A stretch of DNA of 64,000 nt from Kribbella jiaozuonensis (GCF_005233875.1 NZ_SZPZ01000001.1:186001-250000); one strand, 5' to 3'. Numbered from the stretch's first letter, positions 7,931 through 17,156 are shown. The notes: generated from the sequence alone by a model not told the origin. Program-made: numbers and translations.

Positions 7931-8818
7931 ATGCATGTCGAGGATCTGCGGTGGTTCGCCGTACTCGCTGAGACCGAGCACCTGACCGAGGCGGCGGCCG
8001 CGCTGGGGACCAGCCAGCCGAATCTGTCCCGGTCGCTGCAGCGGGTGGAGCGGGCGTTCGGGGTGGCGTTGTTCGAGCGGGAACGCCGTGGTGTGCGGCT
8101 GAATCCGTACGGCCGGCTCGTACTGGAGGCGGCGCGGGCCGGGACGATGGCGGTCGATACCGCGAAGCGCCGGATCGACGCGCTCGTCGACCCGGAGTCC
8201 GGCACGGTGCGGCTGGCGTTCCTGCACTCGGTCGCGACGAGCCTGATGCCGGACCTGCTGAAGGCGTTCCGGGCGGACGCGCCGAGCGTGGGGTTCGCGC
8301 TGCGGCAGGAGCCGGCGCACGACATCGTCCAGGACCTCGAGACTGGCGAGGCCGAGATCGCGATCATCGCGCCGCGGCCGGATCCTTCCCGCTTCGGCTG
8401 GCATCTCCTGGAACGGCAGCGGCTGTGTCTGCACGTGCCGCCTGGCCACGCTCTGGCTTCTCGGCATCGGGTCGAGCTGGAGGAGGTCCGGGACGAGCCG
8501 TTCGTCGCGCTGCAGCCCGGCTTCGGCTTCCAGCGGGTGACGGACCGGTTGTGCGAGGCCGCGGGGTTCACGCCGCGGTTCGCGTTCCAGGCGACGGACC
8601 TCGCGACGATCGACAGCCTGGTCGGTGCGGGCCTCGGCGTGGCGATCCTCCCGGCCGGTGCGGTCCGCGGCAACGACAGCGGTGCGGTGTCGATACCGCT
8701 GGCCGGCGTACAGGCTCGTCGGGAGATCGGAATGTCGTGGCGGCTGAGTACTCCGTTGACGCCCGCAGCCGAGCGTTTCCGGACGTTCGTCCGATCCCGA
8801 CCGGTCACCTCCAGCTGA
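7931..8818 (+). CDS. LysR family transcriptional regulator
   Basis: A 295-residue protein. The N-terminal helix-turn-helix spans residues 3-60 (LRWFAVLAETEHLTEAAAAL, then SQPNLSRSLQRVERAFGVALFER), the standard LysR DNA-binding head. Residues 90-290 form the periplasmic-binding-like effector domain (GTVRLAFLHSVATSLMPDLL, then GVAILPAG). It is divergent from the MFS carrier, and the shared gap holds a T-N11-A site, so it most likely regulates that exporter and itself. The inducer is unknown. Confidence 0.92.
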   Translation: MHVEDLRWFAVLAETEHLTEAAAALGTSQPNLSRSLQRVERAFGVALFERERRGVRLNPYGRLVLEAARAGTMAVDTAKRRIDALVDPESGTVRLAFLHSVATSLMPDLLKAFRADAPSVGFALRQEPAHDIVQDLETGEAEIAIIAPRPDPSRFGWHLLERQRLCLHVPPGHALASRHRVELEEVRDEPFVALQPGFGFQRVTDRLCEAAGFTPRFAFQATDLATIDSLVGAGLGVAILPAGAVRGNDSGAVSIPLAGVQARREIGMSWRLSTPLTPAAERFRTFVRSRPVTSS

Positions 8819-8906
8819 CTGCTATGACAACGACTTCCGTAGCGTTCGTCCAATTTTCCAGGTGTCGACTTGCAGTCAGAGGCCTTTCCACCGCACTCTT
8901 TCCTGC

Positions 8907-9692
8907 GTGAGGAAGCGTCTGGGTTCGTTCCGGCCGAGTCGCCGGCTGCTCTTCGCAGCCGGGACGGCGGCGGCTGCGTCGACGGTTGCGGCAGCGTCCG
9001 CGGCCGAGGCGGTCCCAGTTTCCCCGCAGTCAGAGACCGACGGCGCGACCGGGCTGGCTTATTTGGGCAACTACGGCTCCGGTGTGCTCGGTGCCTGGGA
9101 GCGCCAGGCGCGTGCGATCTCGAACGAAGCGCAGATCCGCCGGACGCGTGAGAACGACGGCGTCTTCATGTTCGGCGACAGCATCGGCGTCCAGGACGGA
9201 CCGGCGCTGGCCCGTCAGCTGGCCCAGCTCGGCATCATGACGGCGGTCCACAACTGGGCCGGCCGCCCGGTGACGCCCGCGGTCGACGCGCTGGACACGT
9301 GGGCCCAGGACTACGGCCTGCCGCACCGGATCCTGATGTCGGTCGGCTCCAACGACATCTTCACGCCGCCCGCGGTGGCCGCACAGGTCGACCGGACCAT
9401 GCAGATCGCCGGTCCGGAGCGGACCGTCTACTGGGTCAACGTGCAGGCTGCCCGCACCGCGTTCATCCCGGAGATCAAGGTCGCCGACCAGCGCAACAGC
9501 GCCTGGATCAACCTGCAGCTCGCCGAGGCCGCTCGCCGCCACGAGAACCTGCGCATCATTCACTGGGCCGAGCACCTGGCTTCCAGCCCGAACCGGCTGG
9601 CCCGTTACCTTCGCGACGGTCTGCACCCGTCCATCCCGCTCGGGCGGAACGCCCGCAACGGCCTGATCATCGAAGCGATCAAGGCCGGCTGA
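8907..9692 (+). CDS. secreted SGNH/GDSL hydrolase
   Basis: About 261 residues from a GTG start at 8907; an in-frame GTG at 8862 would add 15 residues, and neither has a clear ribosome site. The N terminus carries RRLLFAAG then an Ala-rich stretch, resembling a Tat signal. SGNH blocks are visible: FMFGDSIG (block I, catalytic Ser), SVGSNDIF (block III Asn) and RDGLHPSIP (block V, Asp and His). The enzyme is probably an extracytoplasmic esterase or deacetylase. Between chitinase genes it might remove acyl groups from chitin-related glycans, but this is inference. It converges on the next chitinase with 35 bp between stops. Confidence 0.82.
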   Translation: MRKRLGSFRPSRRLLFAAGTAAAASTVAAASAAEAVPVSPQSETDGATGLAYLGNYGSGVLGAWERQARAISNEAQIRRTRENDGVFMFGDSIGVQDGPALARQLAQLGIMTAVHNWAGRPVTPAVDALDTWAQDYGLPHRILMSVGSNDIFTPPAVAAQVDRTMQIAGPERTVYWVNVQAARTAFIPEIKVADQRNSAWINLQLAEAARRHENLRIIHWAEHLASSPNRLARYLRDGLHPSIPLGRNARNGLIIEAIKAG

Positions 9693-9727
9693 GCGCGACT
9701 CGTCGCCGCACCCAGCCGGACCCTGTC

Positions 9728-11272
9728 TCAGAAGCCCGCGGTGATGCGGGTGAAGTCCCAGTCGCCCTGGGCGATACCGCTGCAGTTCGAGACCACACCG
9801 CCGCCGGCGCAACCGCGGTCGCGGTTGACCGACCAGAACGCCAGCCGGCCGAGCCCGTTGCTCTTGGCCCAGTTGGTGATGTTCTGCCAGGTCGCGGTCG
9901 ACGTCATCTCCTGCTGGTCGGACAGACCGTTCATGCCGGAGACGCCTTGGTGCGAGTACGCCTCCGCGGTGGACCAGCCGAAGGTCGACTTCAGCTTGTT
10001 GTTCAGGCCCTGCGACGCGGCGACCGTGTCGTTGTAGATGTTCGAGCTGCCGAAGTCGAACGGCATCAGCGTGAAGATGTCGATGTTCGCGCCGAGTGCC
10101 TTCGACTGGTCGATCAGCCGGTTTCCGTAGTACGTCGGACCGGTCGTCGACGTACCGAACGTGACGATGGTCTGGATACCGGGGTTGTTCTGCTTGACGA
10201 TCTTCAGCGCGGTCAGGATCCGGTCCTGCACGGCCTCGTTCTCGAACTCGTCGGAGTTCTCGATGTCGATGTCGATCGCCTTCAGGTTGTAGGCGCTGAT
10301 GACCTGCTGGTACGCGCCGGCCAGCGCCTCCGGGGTGCTGCAGTTCGGGCCGAGCTTGTTGCCGCTCCAGCCGCCGAACGACGGTACGACGTCACCGCCA
10401 CCGGCCCGGATCGCTGCGATCGCGCTGGCGTCCGCACCACCCTGGAGCGGCCGGGTGCTGTCCCAGGCCGGGCTGCAGCCGCCGCCCGACAGGACGAACG
10501 CCATGGTGAACCACTTGATCCCGGTGGCGTTCATCACGGTCGACGGGCTCGGCGGGTCGCCCCAGCCCATGTAGAGGTACGGCGCCGCCTGCTTCGAGCC
10601 GGTGTTGCCGCCGCCGTTGCCGGTGGTGACCGAGACGGTGTTGCTCTTCGGTCCCTCACCAGCGCTGTTGGATGCGCTCACCTGGTACGAGTACGACGTG
10701 TTCGCGCTGAGGCCGGAGTCCGTGTAGGACGTGCCGCTGGGCGAGCCGACCTTCGAGCCGTTGCGGTAGACGTTGTAGCTCGTGGCGCCTGACGCAGCGG
10801 ACCAGGACAGGTTCACCGACGTGCCAGACGCCGTACCCGAGAGACCTGTGGGTGCGCCGGGAGCGGTGCCGCCACCGCCGCCCGAGCACGAGCCGCCGTT
10901 CAACCGGCACGCGGCGACGCCGGCGAAGTTGCCCGGGCTGCCGTTGAAGCCGAAGCTGACGGTTGCCCCGGGCGCGAGCGGTCCGGCCCAGCTCGGCGGA
11001 GTGAACGTGTGCGTCTGTCCGCTGCTGGTGTGGTTGGCGTCCCAGGTGCTGGTGACGGTGTAGCCGGACGGGAAGTCCAGTGCGACCGACCAGGTGCTGA
11101 GGGAGCTGGTGGTGCCGTTGGTGACAGTCACCTTGCCCTCGAAGCCGCTGCCCCAGTCGGACACTTTGGTGAAGGTGGCAGAGACTCCTGCCGCGCTGGC
11201 CGCCTGTGCGGTCAGCAGAGCGATGACCACGGCCGAGATGGCCGCTATCGCCAGGGTGATGCGTCGTTTCAT
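9728..11272 (-). CDS. secreted GH18 chitinase (CBM2 - FnIII - GH18)
   Basis: 514 residues. A Sec signal ends near AQAASAAGV. Residues 29-133 are a CBM2 cellulose/chitin-binding module (FTKVSDWGSGFEGKVTVTN, with a Cys near its end). A Gly/Ser linker follows, then FnIII at about 140-220, a second Gly linker, and a GH18 domain from 230 on with AIDIDIEN (D334, D336, E338). The catalytic domain resembles the short actinobacterial GH18 chitinases (YLYMGWGDPP start). The gene begins 28 bp after the stop of the next chitinase on the same strand, so both may share one mRNA. GGAGC precedes the ATG. Confidence 0.92.
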   Translation of the reverse strand: MKRRITLAIAAISAVVIALLTAQAASAAGVSATFTKVSDWGSGFEGKVTVTNGTTSSLSTWSVALDFPSGYTVTSTWDANHTSSGQTHTFTPPSWAGPLAPGATVSFGFNGSPGNFAGVAACRLNGGSCSGGGGGTAPGAPTGLSGTASGTSVNLSWSAASGATSYNVYRNGSKVGSPSGTSYTDSGLSANTSYSYQVSASNSAGEGPKSNTVSVTTGNGGGNTGSKQAAPYLYMGWGDPPSPSTVMNATGIKWFTMAFVLSGGGCSPAWDSTRPLQGGADASAIAAIRAGGGDVVPSFGGWSGNKLGPNCSTPEALAGAYQQVISAYNLKAIDIDIENSDEFENEAVQDRILTALKIVKQNNPGIQTIVTFGTSTTGPTYYGNRLIDQSKALGANIDIFTLMPFDFGSSNIYNDTVAASQGLNNKLKSTFGWSTAEAYSHQGVSGMNGLSDQQEMTSTATWQNITNWAKSNGLGRLAFWSVNRDRGCAGGGVVSNCSGIAQGDWDFTRITAGF

Positions 11273-11300
11273 GATGCTCCGATCAGTGGGCGGTACGTGA

Positions 11301-13040
11301 TCAGACCTGGCCCCAGAGTGCGGGGACGTTCGGTGGCTCCCAGCCGGTCAGGGAGGTGTGGCCCTGGATGCACCTGTAGGTGACGCCGTTGTAGGTCACC
11401 AGCGCACCGGTTGCGTACGTCGTGTTCGGCGCCCACGGAGTGGCCGATGTGGGCGGCGTCGTCGGCGGCGTCGTGGGAGGCGTGGTCGGGGGAGTTGTAG
11501 GCGGGGTAGTGGGAGGCGTCGTGGGCGGGGTGGTCGGCGGCGTGGTGGGCGGTGTCGTCGGGGGGCCGCTGCAGCCGGCGGTGTTGGCGTTGACCGAGTC
11601 GACCACGTTGTTGAAGAGGGTGACGCCGGGGTCGAGTGCCTCGAGGGAGTACATCATCGCGCCGGCCAGGCCGTTGCAGTGCTGGTAGTCCGCCTTGGCC
11701 TTGATCGACTGGGCGTTGTCACCCGACCAGAACGTGCCGTTGCTGTAGAACCAGGAGGACTTGGTCGCGTCGTCGAAGTACGTGAACGACGGGTTGTCGA
11801 CGAAGCCGGTCAGCTCCTTGTAGAACGAGACACCTGGGACGTTGCCGCTCAGTGCGTGCCCGTCGGCCGGTCCGGTCGCAGTCTGGTACTTGCCGTTGGC
11901 CGTGGCCGGTACACCCTTCCATCCCCTGTAGTAGAAGGGATATCCGATGCTCAGCTTGTTCGCCGGGAACCCGCCAGGGATGCCGTACGCCGAGTCGCCG
12001 GTCGTCCACGCCTTCACCGCAGCGTCGACGGAGTACTTGCCCTGACCCGGTGGGATGGGGTTGCTCGGGTCGTTCGGCGCTGTGTAGAGCGGGTCCTGGA
12101 AGTTCGTCGGCCCGGTGGCCTCCCAGCCGCCGTGCATGTCGTACGACATGACGTTGTTGTAGTCCAGGTACTGCCCGATCTTGTTGGTCTCGATCGTGGC
12201 GATCTTGTCCTGGCCGGCCGGAGTGGCGGCGGTCAGGTAGTACCGCTTGCCGGTCTGGCTGCCGTACGCGTTGAGCTGCGTGCGGAACTCGGCCAGCAGC
12301 GACGTGAAGTTCTGCTTGTCGGCGACGCTGTAGTGGTTGCCGACGTGGCCGTTCGGCGAGCCTGGGTACTCCCAGTCGATGTCGACACCGTCGAAGATGC
12401 CGGCCGCGGAACCAGCGCCGCCGAAGCCGTCGATGACCGGCAGATCGCCCTTGAGGAACATGTTCACGCACGAGCTGACCAGGGCCTTGCGCTTGGCGTC
12501 GGTCGAGGCCGCGTCGGAGAAGTACTTCGAGTACGTCCAGCCGCCGATCGAGATCAGGATCTTCAGGTTCGGGTACCTCGCCTTGAGCTTCTTGAGCTGG
12601 TTGAAGTTCCCTTGGATCGGCTGGTTCCACACATCACCGACTCCGTCGACGCTGATGTCCGCGCCGTACGACTTGCCGTAGTCCGCGAACGCGTCACCCG
12701 CGCCGTCACCGGCGTTCGGGTTGTTCTCGTCCTGCGACGCGGCCTTGTTGGCCATGAAGCAGGTGTGGTTCGTCGGGTCGATGTTCGCGAACGCGTAGTT
12801 CAGGAAGTCCAGCTTCCCGGCCGCGCCGGTGGTGATCAGGTTCTTGGGGTAGAAGGCGTTGGCGTAGATACCCCACTGGGTGAAGTACGCCGTTTTGACG
12901 CCACCACTGCTGGCCTGCGCCATGGTGGCGGCGTTGGCAGTGGTGGCGGTGTCCGGGCCGGCAAGAGATACTCCGGCTGCGGTGAGCAGGGCGGTGGCCG
13001 CGACGGCTGAGGTGGCGGCGAGCAGGCGTAATCGACTCAT
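11301..13040 (-). CDS. secreted GH18 chitinase (GH18 - PT linker - CBM5/12)
   Basis: 579 residues. The N-terminal Sec signal ends near AAGVSLAGP. A full GH18 barrel of subfamily A type follows: YFTQWGIYANAF, then KILISIGGWTYSKYF, then FDGVDIDWEYP (D220, D222, catalytic E224), and a late WFYSNGTFWSGD. A linker of about ten PTTP repeats (nt 11451-11565) leads to a C-terminal CBM5/12 chitin-binding module with aromatic residues WAPNTTYATGALVTYNG and LTGWEPPNVPALWG. This is the layout of processive extracellular chitinases. A good GGAGGAT ribosome site precedes the ATG. Confidence 0.94.
   Translation of the reverse strand: MSRLRLLAATSAVAATALLTAAGVSLAGPDTATTANAATMAQASSGGVKTAYFTQWGIYANAFYPKNLITTGAAGKLDFLNYAFANIDPTNHTCFMANKAASQDENNPNAGDGAGDAFADYGKSYGADISVDGVGDVWNQPIQGNFNQLKKLKARYPNLKILISIGGWTYSKYFSDAASTDAKRKALVSSCVNMFLKGDLPVIDGFGGAGSAAGIFDGVDIDWEYPGSPNGHVGNHYSVADKQNFTSLLAEFRTQLNAYGSQTGKRYYLTAATPAGQDKIATIETNKIGQYLDYNNVMSYDMHGGWEATGPTNFQDPLYTAPNDPSNPIPPGQGKYSVDAAVKAWTTGDSAYGIPGGFPANKLSIGYPFYYRGWKGVPATANGKYQTATGPADGHALSGNVPGVSFYKELTGFVDNPSFTYFDDATKSSWFYSNGTFWSGDNAQSIKAKADYQHCNGLAGAMMYSLEALDPGVTLFNNVVDSVNANTAGCSGPPTTPPTTPPTTPPTTPPTTPPTTPPTTPPTTPPTTPPTSATPWAPNTTYATGALVTYNGVTYRCIQGHTSLTGWEPPNVPALWGQV
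11451..11565 (-). repeat. PTTP-coding linker repeat in chitinase
   Basis: A run of 12-bp units encoding Pro-Thr-Thr-Pro between the catalytic domain and the chitin-binding domain. It is an in-frame minisatellite, so copy number may vary between strains. Confidence 0.85.
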
Positions 13041-13105
13041 CTGGGATCCTCCGGAGCGATGGGGCGGAAGCGGTCCGGTGAAATTTAGTTAAAGACGCTT
13101 CGAAA

Positions 13106-13122
13106 GGAACCGTAACCGTTCC
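13106..13122. promoter_or_regulatory. GGAAC-N7-GTTCC palindrome upstream of chitinase
   Basis: An inverted repeat GGAAC-CGTAACC-GTTCC sits 66 bp upstream of the chitinase ATG, close to where its promoter should be. It may be an operator for the two-chitinase unit or for the divergent ssd gene. Confidence 0.4.
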
Positions 13123-13245
13123 CGGCGGGTTGGTCTCGGGCTCGTCGTGGCGGGTTCCCGCTGCTGACGGAAACCCGACAACGCTTTGTCCACAGGGATT
13201 CCGTTCGGGTGCGCGGAGCAGGCCGGACAACGGCATCTTCTTGGC

Positions 13246-14322
13246 ATGGACACGAACTCATCAGCCAATTCGGTGCTCATGGCAACTACCAACGATGCTC
13301 TCCTCGACGATCTGTTGCGGCTGGCCGCGGCCGCGTCGATCACACCTCTGGTCGAGCCCGACCTGCACGGCCTCCGGCGCAACTGGCACACCTGCTCGCT
13401 GGTCGTGATCGGCCGGGACCTGGCCGAGCCGTTGGCCCGCCTCCAGCCCGCGCAACGACCGGGAGTCGTCGTGGTCGGCTCGGCGCTCGACGGCGACGAT
13501 CTCTACCGCTGCGCCTTCGACGTCGGCGCCGATGTCGTGTGCCGCCTGCCCGACGACGAGACCACGCTCGCCGGCAAGTTGGCCGACGCCCTGGATGGTG
13601 TGAATCGGAAGGCCGTCACCCTCGCCTTCGTCGGCGGCTGCGGGGGAGCGGGCGCAACCACGCTCGCCGCTGCGGTCGCGGTCCTTGGCAACCGGCGCGG
13701 GTTCCGGACGATGCTCATCGACGGGGACCCGCTAGGTGGTGGCATAGAGCTTGCCCTAGGCATCGAACGCGATCCGGGCGACCGTTGGCCCAAACTCCTC
13801 AACGCCTCCGGCCGCGTCAGCGCCGCCGCTCTTCGCTCGGCGCTGCCATCCGTCGACGGCCTCGCCGTACTGTCCTGGGATCAGTCCGACGTCACCGTCC
13901 TGCCGCCGGACACCATGAGCTCAGTCATCGGCGCCGCCCAACGCAGCAACGACCTCGTCGTTCTCGATCTCCCTCGCCGCGCCGACCCCACCGTCGAGGA
14001 GGGTTTCATCCGCTCCACCGCGACCCTCCTCGTCGTCCCATGCGACGTCCGCTCAGTAGCCGCCGCCAAACGCCTCTCCGGCCCCCTCCGCTCCGTCGCC
14101 GGCGACCTCCGCGTAGTAGCCCGCAGCACCCGCCCAGCCCTCTCACCCGTAGACGTCTCCACCCACCTCTCCTTGCCCCTAGCAACGAAACTGGGCATCG
14201 ACCGCACCCTCCCCACCGCCATGGACCAAGGCCACTTCACCCCCACCCCCCGAAGCCCCCTAACCCGAGCCGCCACCACCCTCCTAGACCTCTTCAACCT
14301 GACAGCCCCGACCGCCGCATGA
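13246..14322 (+). CDS. ssd: septum-site-determining-like protein (Ssd/CpaE family)
   Basis: About 358 residues from ATG 13246; MATTNDALLDDLL at 13279 is another possible start. A receiver-like N-terminal region (LLRLAAAASITPLVEPDL, then VVVGSAL) is followed by a MinD/ParA-type ATPase with a deviant Walker A GGCGGAGATTLAAAVA and the strand TMLIDGDPLGGGIELALG. The family (Rv3660c in M. tuberculosis, CpaE in pilus loci) localises the Tad machinery and affects septation. Its stop overlaps the tadA start (ATGA), so it is the first gene of the pilus operon. The last third turns strongly C-rich (Pro, Thr, Ser), like the genes downstream. Confidence 0.85.
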   Translation: MDTNSSANSVLMATTNDALLDDLLRLAAAASITPLVEPDLHGLRRNWHTCSLVVIGRDLAEPLARLQPAQRPGVVVVGSALDGDDLYRCAFDVGADVVCRLPDDETTLAGKLADALDGVNRKAVTLAFVGGCGGAGATTLAAAVAVLGNRRGFRTMLIDGDPLGGGIELALGIERDPGDRWPKLLNASGRVSAAALRSALPSVDGLAVLSWDQSDVTVLPPDTMSSVIGAAQRSNDLVVLDLPRRADPTVEEGFIRSTATLLVVPCDVRSVAAAKRLSGPLRSVAGDLRVVARSTRPALSPVDVSTHLSLPLATKLGIDRTLPTAMDQGHFTPTPRSPLTRAATTLLDLFNLTAPTAA

Positions 14323-15494
14323 CCACCACCGATGTCCCTGCACAGCTGCTCGATCGCGTGCGGGGCACCCTCGCTCTGACCGGCGCCGAGCCAACCCCCG
14401 TGCAGGTAGCCGCAGCCCTCCGCGCCGACGGAACCATCTGCGGCGACGCCATGGTCCTCGCCGTCGTGACCGCCCTCCGCCGCGAAGCCCTGGGCGCCGG
14501 CCCCCTCGACAGCCTCCTCGCCGAGCCGGGCGTGACCGACATCCTGGTCAACGGCCCCGACGAGGTCTACATCGACCGCGGCCGCGGACTCGAGTTCGTA
14601 GCCATCCGCACCGGCGACGAACCCGCCATCCGACGCCTCGCCACCAGACTCGCCGCCGCAGCCGGCCGCCGCCTCGACGACTCCACGCCGTACGTCGACG
14701 TGCGCCTCTCCGACGGCACCCGCTTCCACGCCGTACTCGCCCCGATCGCCGCCCCCGGAACCTGCCTGTCCCTCCGCGTCCCCTCCCGCAAGGTCTTCAC
14801 CCTCGAGGACCTCGTAACAGCCGGAGCCCTCCCTCAAGCCGGCGTCCCGATCCTCCGCGACCTCCTGGACTCCCGCCTGGCGTTCCTCATCAGCGGCGGG
14901 ACCGGCACCGGCAAAACCACTCTCCTGAACTCCCTCCTCTCCCTGATCGACCCGTCCGAACGCCTGGTCCTCGTAGAAGACGCCAGCGAACTACGCCCCG
15001 ACCACCCGCACGTAGTCCGCCTGGAAGCCCGCCCACCGAACGTAGAAGGCACCGGCGAAATCTCCCTCCGAGACCTCGTCCGCCAAGCCCTCCGCATGCG
15101 CCCCGACCGCCTAGTAGTAGGCGAAGTCCGCGGCCCAGAAGTCGTAGACCTCCTCATCGCCCTGAACACCGGCCACGAAGGCGGCTGCGGCACCATCCAC
15201 GCCAACTCCGCCGCCGACGTACCCGCCCGCCTGGAAGCCCTAGGCGCCTTGGCCGGCCTCACCCGAGAAGCCATCCACAGCCAAATCACCTCAGCCCTAC
15301 ACGCCGTAATCCACCTGACCCGAACCCCATCCGGCCGCCGCCGAATAGCCGAGATCCACACCTTCACCCCTCACCCCAACGGCCCCCCAACCACCCACCC
15401 CGCCGTCACCTTCCACCCCAACAACACCCTCACCCTCCACCCACCCGCCCACCTCTTCACCAAAGTCCCTGGTACTGCGGTGAATGCAGCGTGA
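14319..15494 (+). CDS. tadA: TadA/CpaF pilus-assembly ATPase
   Basis: 391 residues beginning MTTTDVPAQLLDRVR, overlapping the ssd stop by 4 bp. It is a secretion-ATPase GspE/VirB11-type protein: N-terminal domain with GVTDILVNGPDEVYIDRGRG, Walker A GGTGTGKTTLLNSLL, Asp box VLVEDASELRP, Walker B-like RPDRLVVGEVRGPE, and the His box GCGTIHANSA. It powers assembly of Flp/Tad pilin at the inner membrane. The C-terminal 40 residues are His/Pro/Thr-rich low-complexity sequence not needed for the fold. Its stop overlaps the next gene's GTG. Confidence 0.93.
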   Translation: MTTTDVPAQLLDRVRGTLALTGAEPTPVQVAAALRADGTICGDAMVLAVVTALRREALGAGPLDSLLAEPGVTDILVNGPDEVYIDRGRGLEFVAIRTGDEPAIRRLATRLAAAAGRRLDDSTPYVDVRLSDGTRFHAVLAPIAAPGTCLSLRVPSRKVFTLEDLVTAGALPQAGVPILRDLLDSRLAFLISGGTGTGKTTLLNSLLSLIDPSERLVLVEDASELRPDHPHVVRLEARPPNVEGTGEISLRDLVRQALRMRPDRLVVGEVRGPEVVDLLIALNTGHEGGCGTIHANSAADVPARLEALGALAGLTREAIHSQITSALHAVIHLTRTPSGRRRIAEIHTFTPHPNGPPTTHPAVTFHPNNTLTLHPPAHLFTKVPGTAVNAA

Positions 15495-16327
15495 ATCCAG
15501 CCTTCCTCGCTGCCGCCCTCACCCTCCTCACCTGCGCCCTCGCACTCCCACCCCCAACCGCAGCCCTCCGCCGGCTGCAAGCCAGCAGGCCCCCCAATCT
15601 GACCCGCCCACAACCCACCGACGCACCACAACCAACCCGCAGCCCGCTCAGAACCCGACTAACCCGCGCCGCCCTCCTCACCCCTCCAACCGCCATAGCC
15701 ACAGCGATCCTCGGCCCCCAAGCCCTCGTCTCAACCCTCGCCATCACGGCCATCCTCACCCTGATCACCCACCAACGAGCCCAACATCAACACCAAAAAT
15801 CCACCGCCGCCCGCCGCGCCAACATCATCGAAGCCCTCGACGTACTAGCAGCAGACCTCTCCGCCGGCCGCCCACCAATCGCCGCCCTGGAAGGCGCAGC
15901 CTCCATCAGCCCCGACCTAGAAGTCGCCCACGCCGCAGCCAAGCTGGGCGCCGACGTCCCCGCCGCCCTGATCCGAGCATCAACCAAGCCAGGCGCCACC
16001 AGCCTCCGAGCCCTCGCGGCCGCCTGGCGCGTCACCGAGGAATCCGGCGCCGCCTTCGCCGCCCTCACCGAACGCCTCGCCAACTCCCTCCGAGCCGACG
16101 AAGCCATCCACCGCCAAACCGAATCCAGCCTCGCCGGCGCCCGCTCCACCGCCCGAATCCTCGCCATCCTCCCCGCCTTCGGCATAACCCTCGGCTACGC
16201 CCTAGGCGCCCACCCCCTCACCTTCCTAACCACCACCCCACCCGGCTGGCTCTGCCTAACAGCAGGCCTAGCCCTAACCACAGCAGGCCTCCACTGGACC
16301 ACCCACCTCTCCACCCACCCAACCTGA
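15491..16327 (+). CDS. tadB: TadB-like pilus platform protein (T2SS F family)
   Basis: 278 residues, with a GTG start overlapping the tadA stop (GTGA). It has a hydrophobic N-terminal helix, then a Pro/Arg/Thr-rich linker, then a second helix. The T2SSF domain spans about residues 115-240 (IIEALDVLAADLSAGRPPIA, then AAAWRVTEESGAAFAALTER), and two C-terminal membrane segments follow. Together with TadC it forms the inner-membrane platform through which TadA energy drives pilin extrusion. The first 60 residues are unusually Pro/Thr/Gln-rich because of the C-biased coding strand. Confidence 0.88.
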   Translation: MNPAFLAAALTLLTCALALPPPTAALRRLQASRPPNLTRPQPTDAPQPTRSPLRTRLTRAALLTPPTAIATAILGPQALVSTLAITAILTLITHQRAQHQHQKSTAARRANIIEALDVLAADLSAGRPPIAALEGAASISPDLEVAHAAAKLGADVPAALIRASTKPGATSLRALAAAWRVTEESGAAFAALTERLANSLRADEAIHRQTESSLAGARSTARILAILPAFGITLGYALGAHPLTFLTTTPPGWLCLTAGLALTTAGLHWTTHLSTHPT

Positions 16328-16396
16328 CCGCTCACCCGGTCCACCACCACCCAACCCGACCGCTCGCCGCCCTCCGTCCGCCCAACCTGACTGCCC
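16318..16396 (+). repeat. degenerate 31-32-bp tandem repeat between tadB and tadC
   Basis: The core CCCAACCYGACYGCYC occurs at 16318-16333, 16350-16365 and 16381-16396, with periods of 32 and 31 bp. The first copy contains the tadB stop codon. It fills most of the 112-bp gap in front of tadC. Confidence 0.6.
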
Positions 16397-16439
16397 GCCC
16401 CTCTCTCACCCCCCAACCGCAGCGTCAACCTGAGCCCCC

Positions 16440-17156
16440 ATGACCCAAGCCTTCGCCGCCGCAACAGCAGTTGCCCTAAGCATCTATTTCCTACTTCCAC
16501 CCCGCCCCAACCTCCGCCGCCTAACCCGCCCCCGACCTCGCACCCGCCCACGCACCCCGCCCCACCACCGCCTAGCAGCCACCGCCACAGCCCTAGCCGC
16601 CCTACTCCTCATCGGCCTCCCCTGGGGCGCAATCCCAGCAGCCATCGCCCTGTACGCCGTCCCCCGATCCCTCTCCCGCCTAGAACCAGCCGCCACCAAA
16701 CAACGCAACGCCCAACTAGCCCGCGACCTCCCACTAGCCATCGACCTCCTGACCGCCTGCCTACGCGCCGGCCGCCCACCCCAACACGCATTGACCCTCG
16801 TAGCCGAAGCCCTCCCCGGCCCCCTGGCCGATCTCTTCACAAAGATCGCCCACCACCTAGCCCTCGGCGCAGACCCATCCACCGCCTGGGCTCACCTACG
16901 CGCCGAACCCTCCTGCGCCCCCATGGCCCGAGCAATCACCCGCTCCATCCGCTCCGGCGCCCCACTCTCCAAAACCCTCGAACACCTAGCCGACGAAACC
17001 CGCCGCTCCCGCCACCACACCGCCGACCAACAAGCCAGAGCCACCGAGTCCCGAGCAGCCCTCCCACTAGGCCTCTGCTTCCTCCCAGCCTTCGTCCTCC
17101 TCTCAATAGTCCCCACCATCGCCGACTCCCTGATCCCCTACGTCCTCACCCCCTAA
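16440..17156 (+). CDS. tadC: TadC-like pilus platform protein (T2SS F family)
   Basis: 238 residues. It has a short N-terminal hydrophobic helix, an Arg/Pro/Thr-rich loop, a second helix (LLIGLPWGAIPAAIALYAVP), then a T2SSF domain at about 90-205 (DLPLAIDLLTACLRAGRPP, then SIRSGAPLSKTLEHLADE). A C-terminal membrane helix LPAFVLLSIVPTIADSLIPY closes it. It is the partner of TadB in the pilus platform. It is separated from tadB by 112 bp of repeats, unlike the overlapping ssd-tadA-tadB junctions. The start ATG follows a C-rich stretch without a clear ribosome site. Confidence 0.87.
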   Translation: MTQAFAAATAVALSIYFLLPPRPNLRRLTRPRPRTRPRTPPHHRLAATATALAALLLIGLPWGAIPAAIALYAVPRSLSRLEPAATKQRNAQLARDLPLAIDLLTACLRAGRPPQHALTLVAEALPGPLADLFTKIAHHLALGADPSTAWAHLRAEPSCAPMARAITRSIRSGAPLSKTLEHLADETRRSRHHTADQQARATESRAALPLGLCFLPAFVLLSIVPTIADSLIPYVLTP

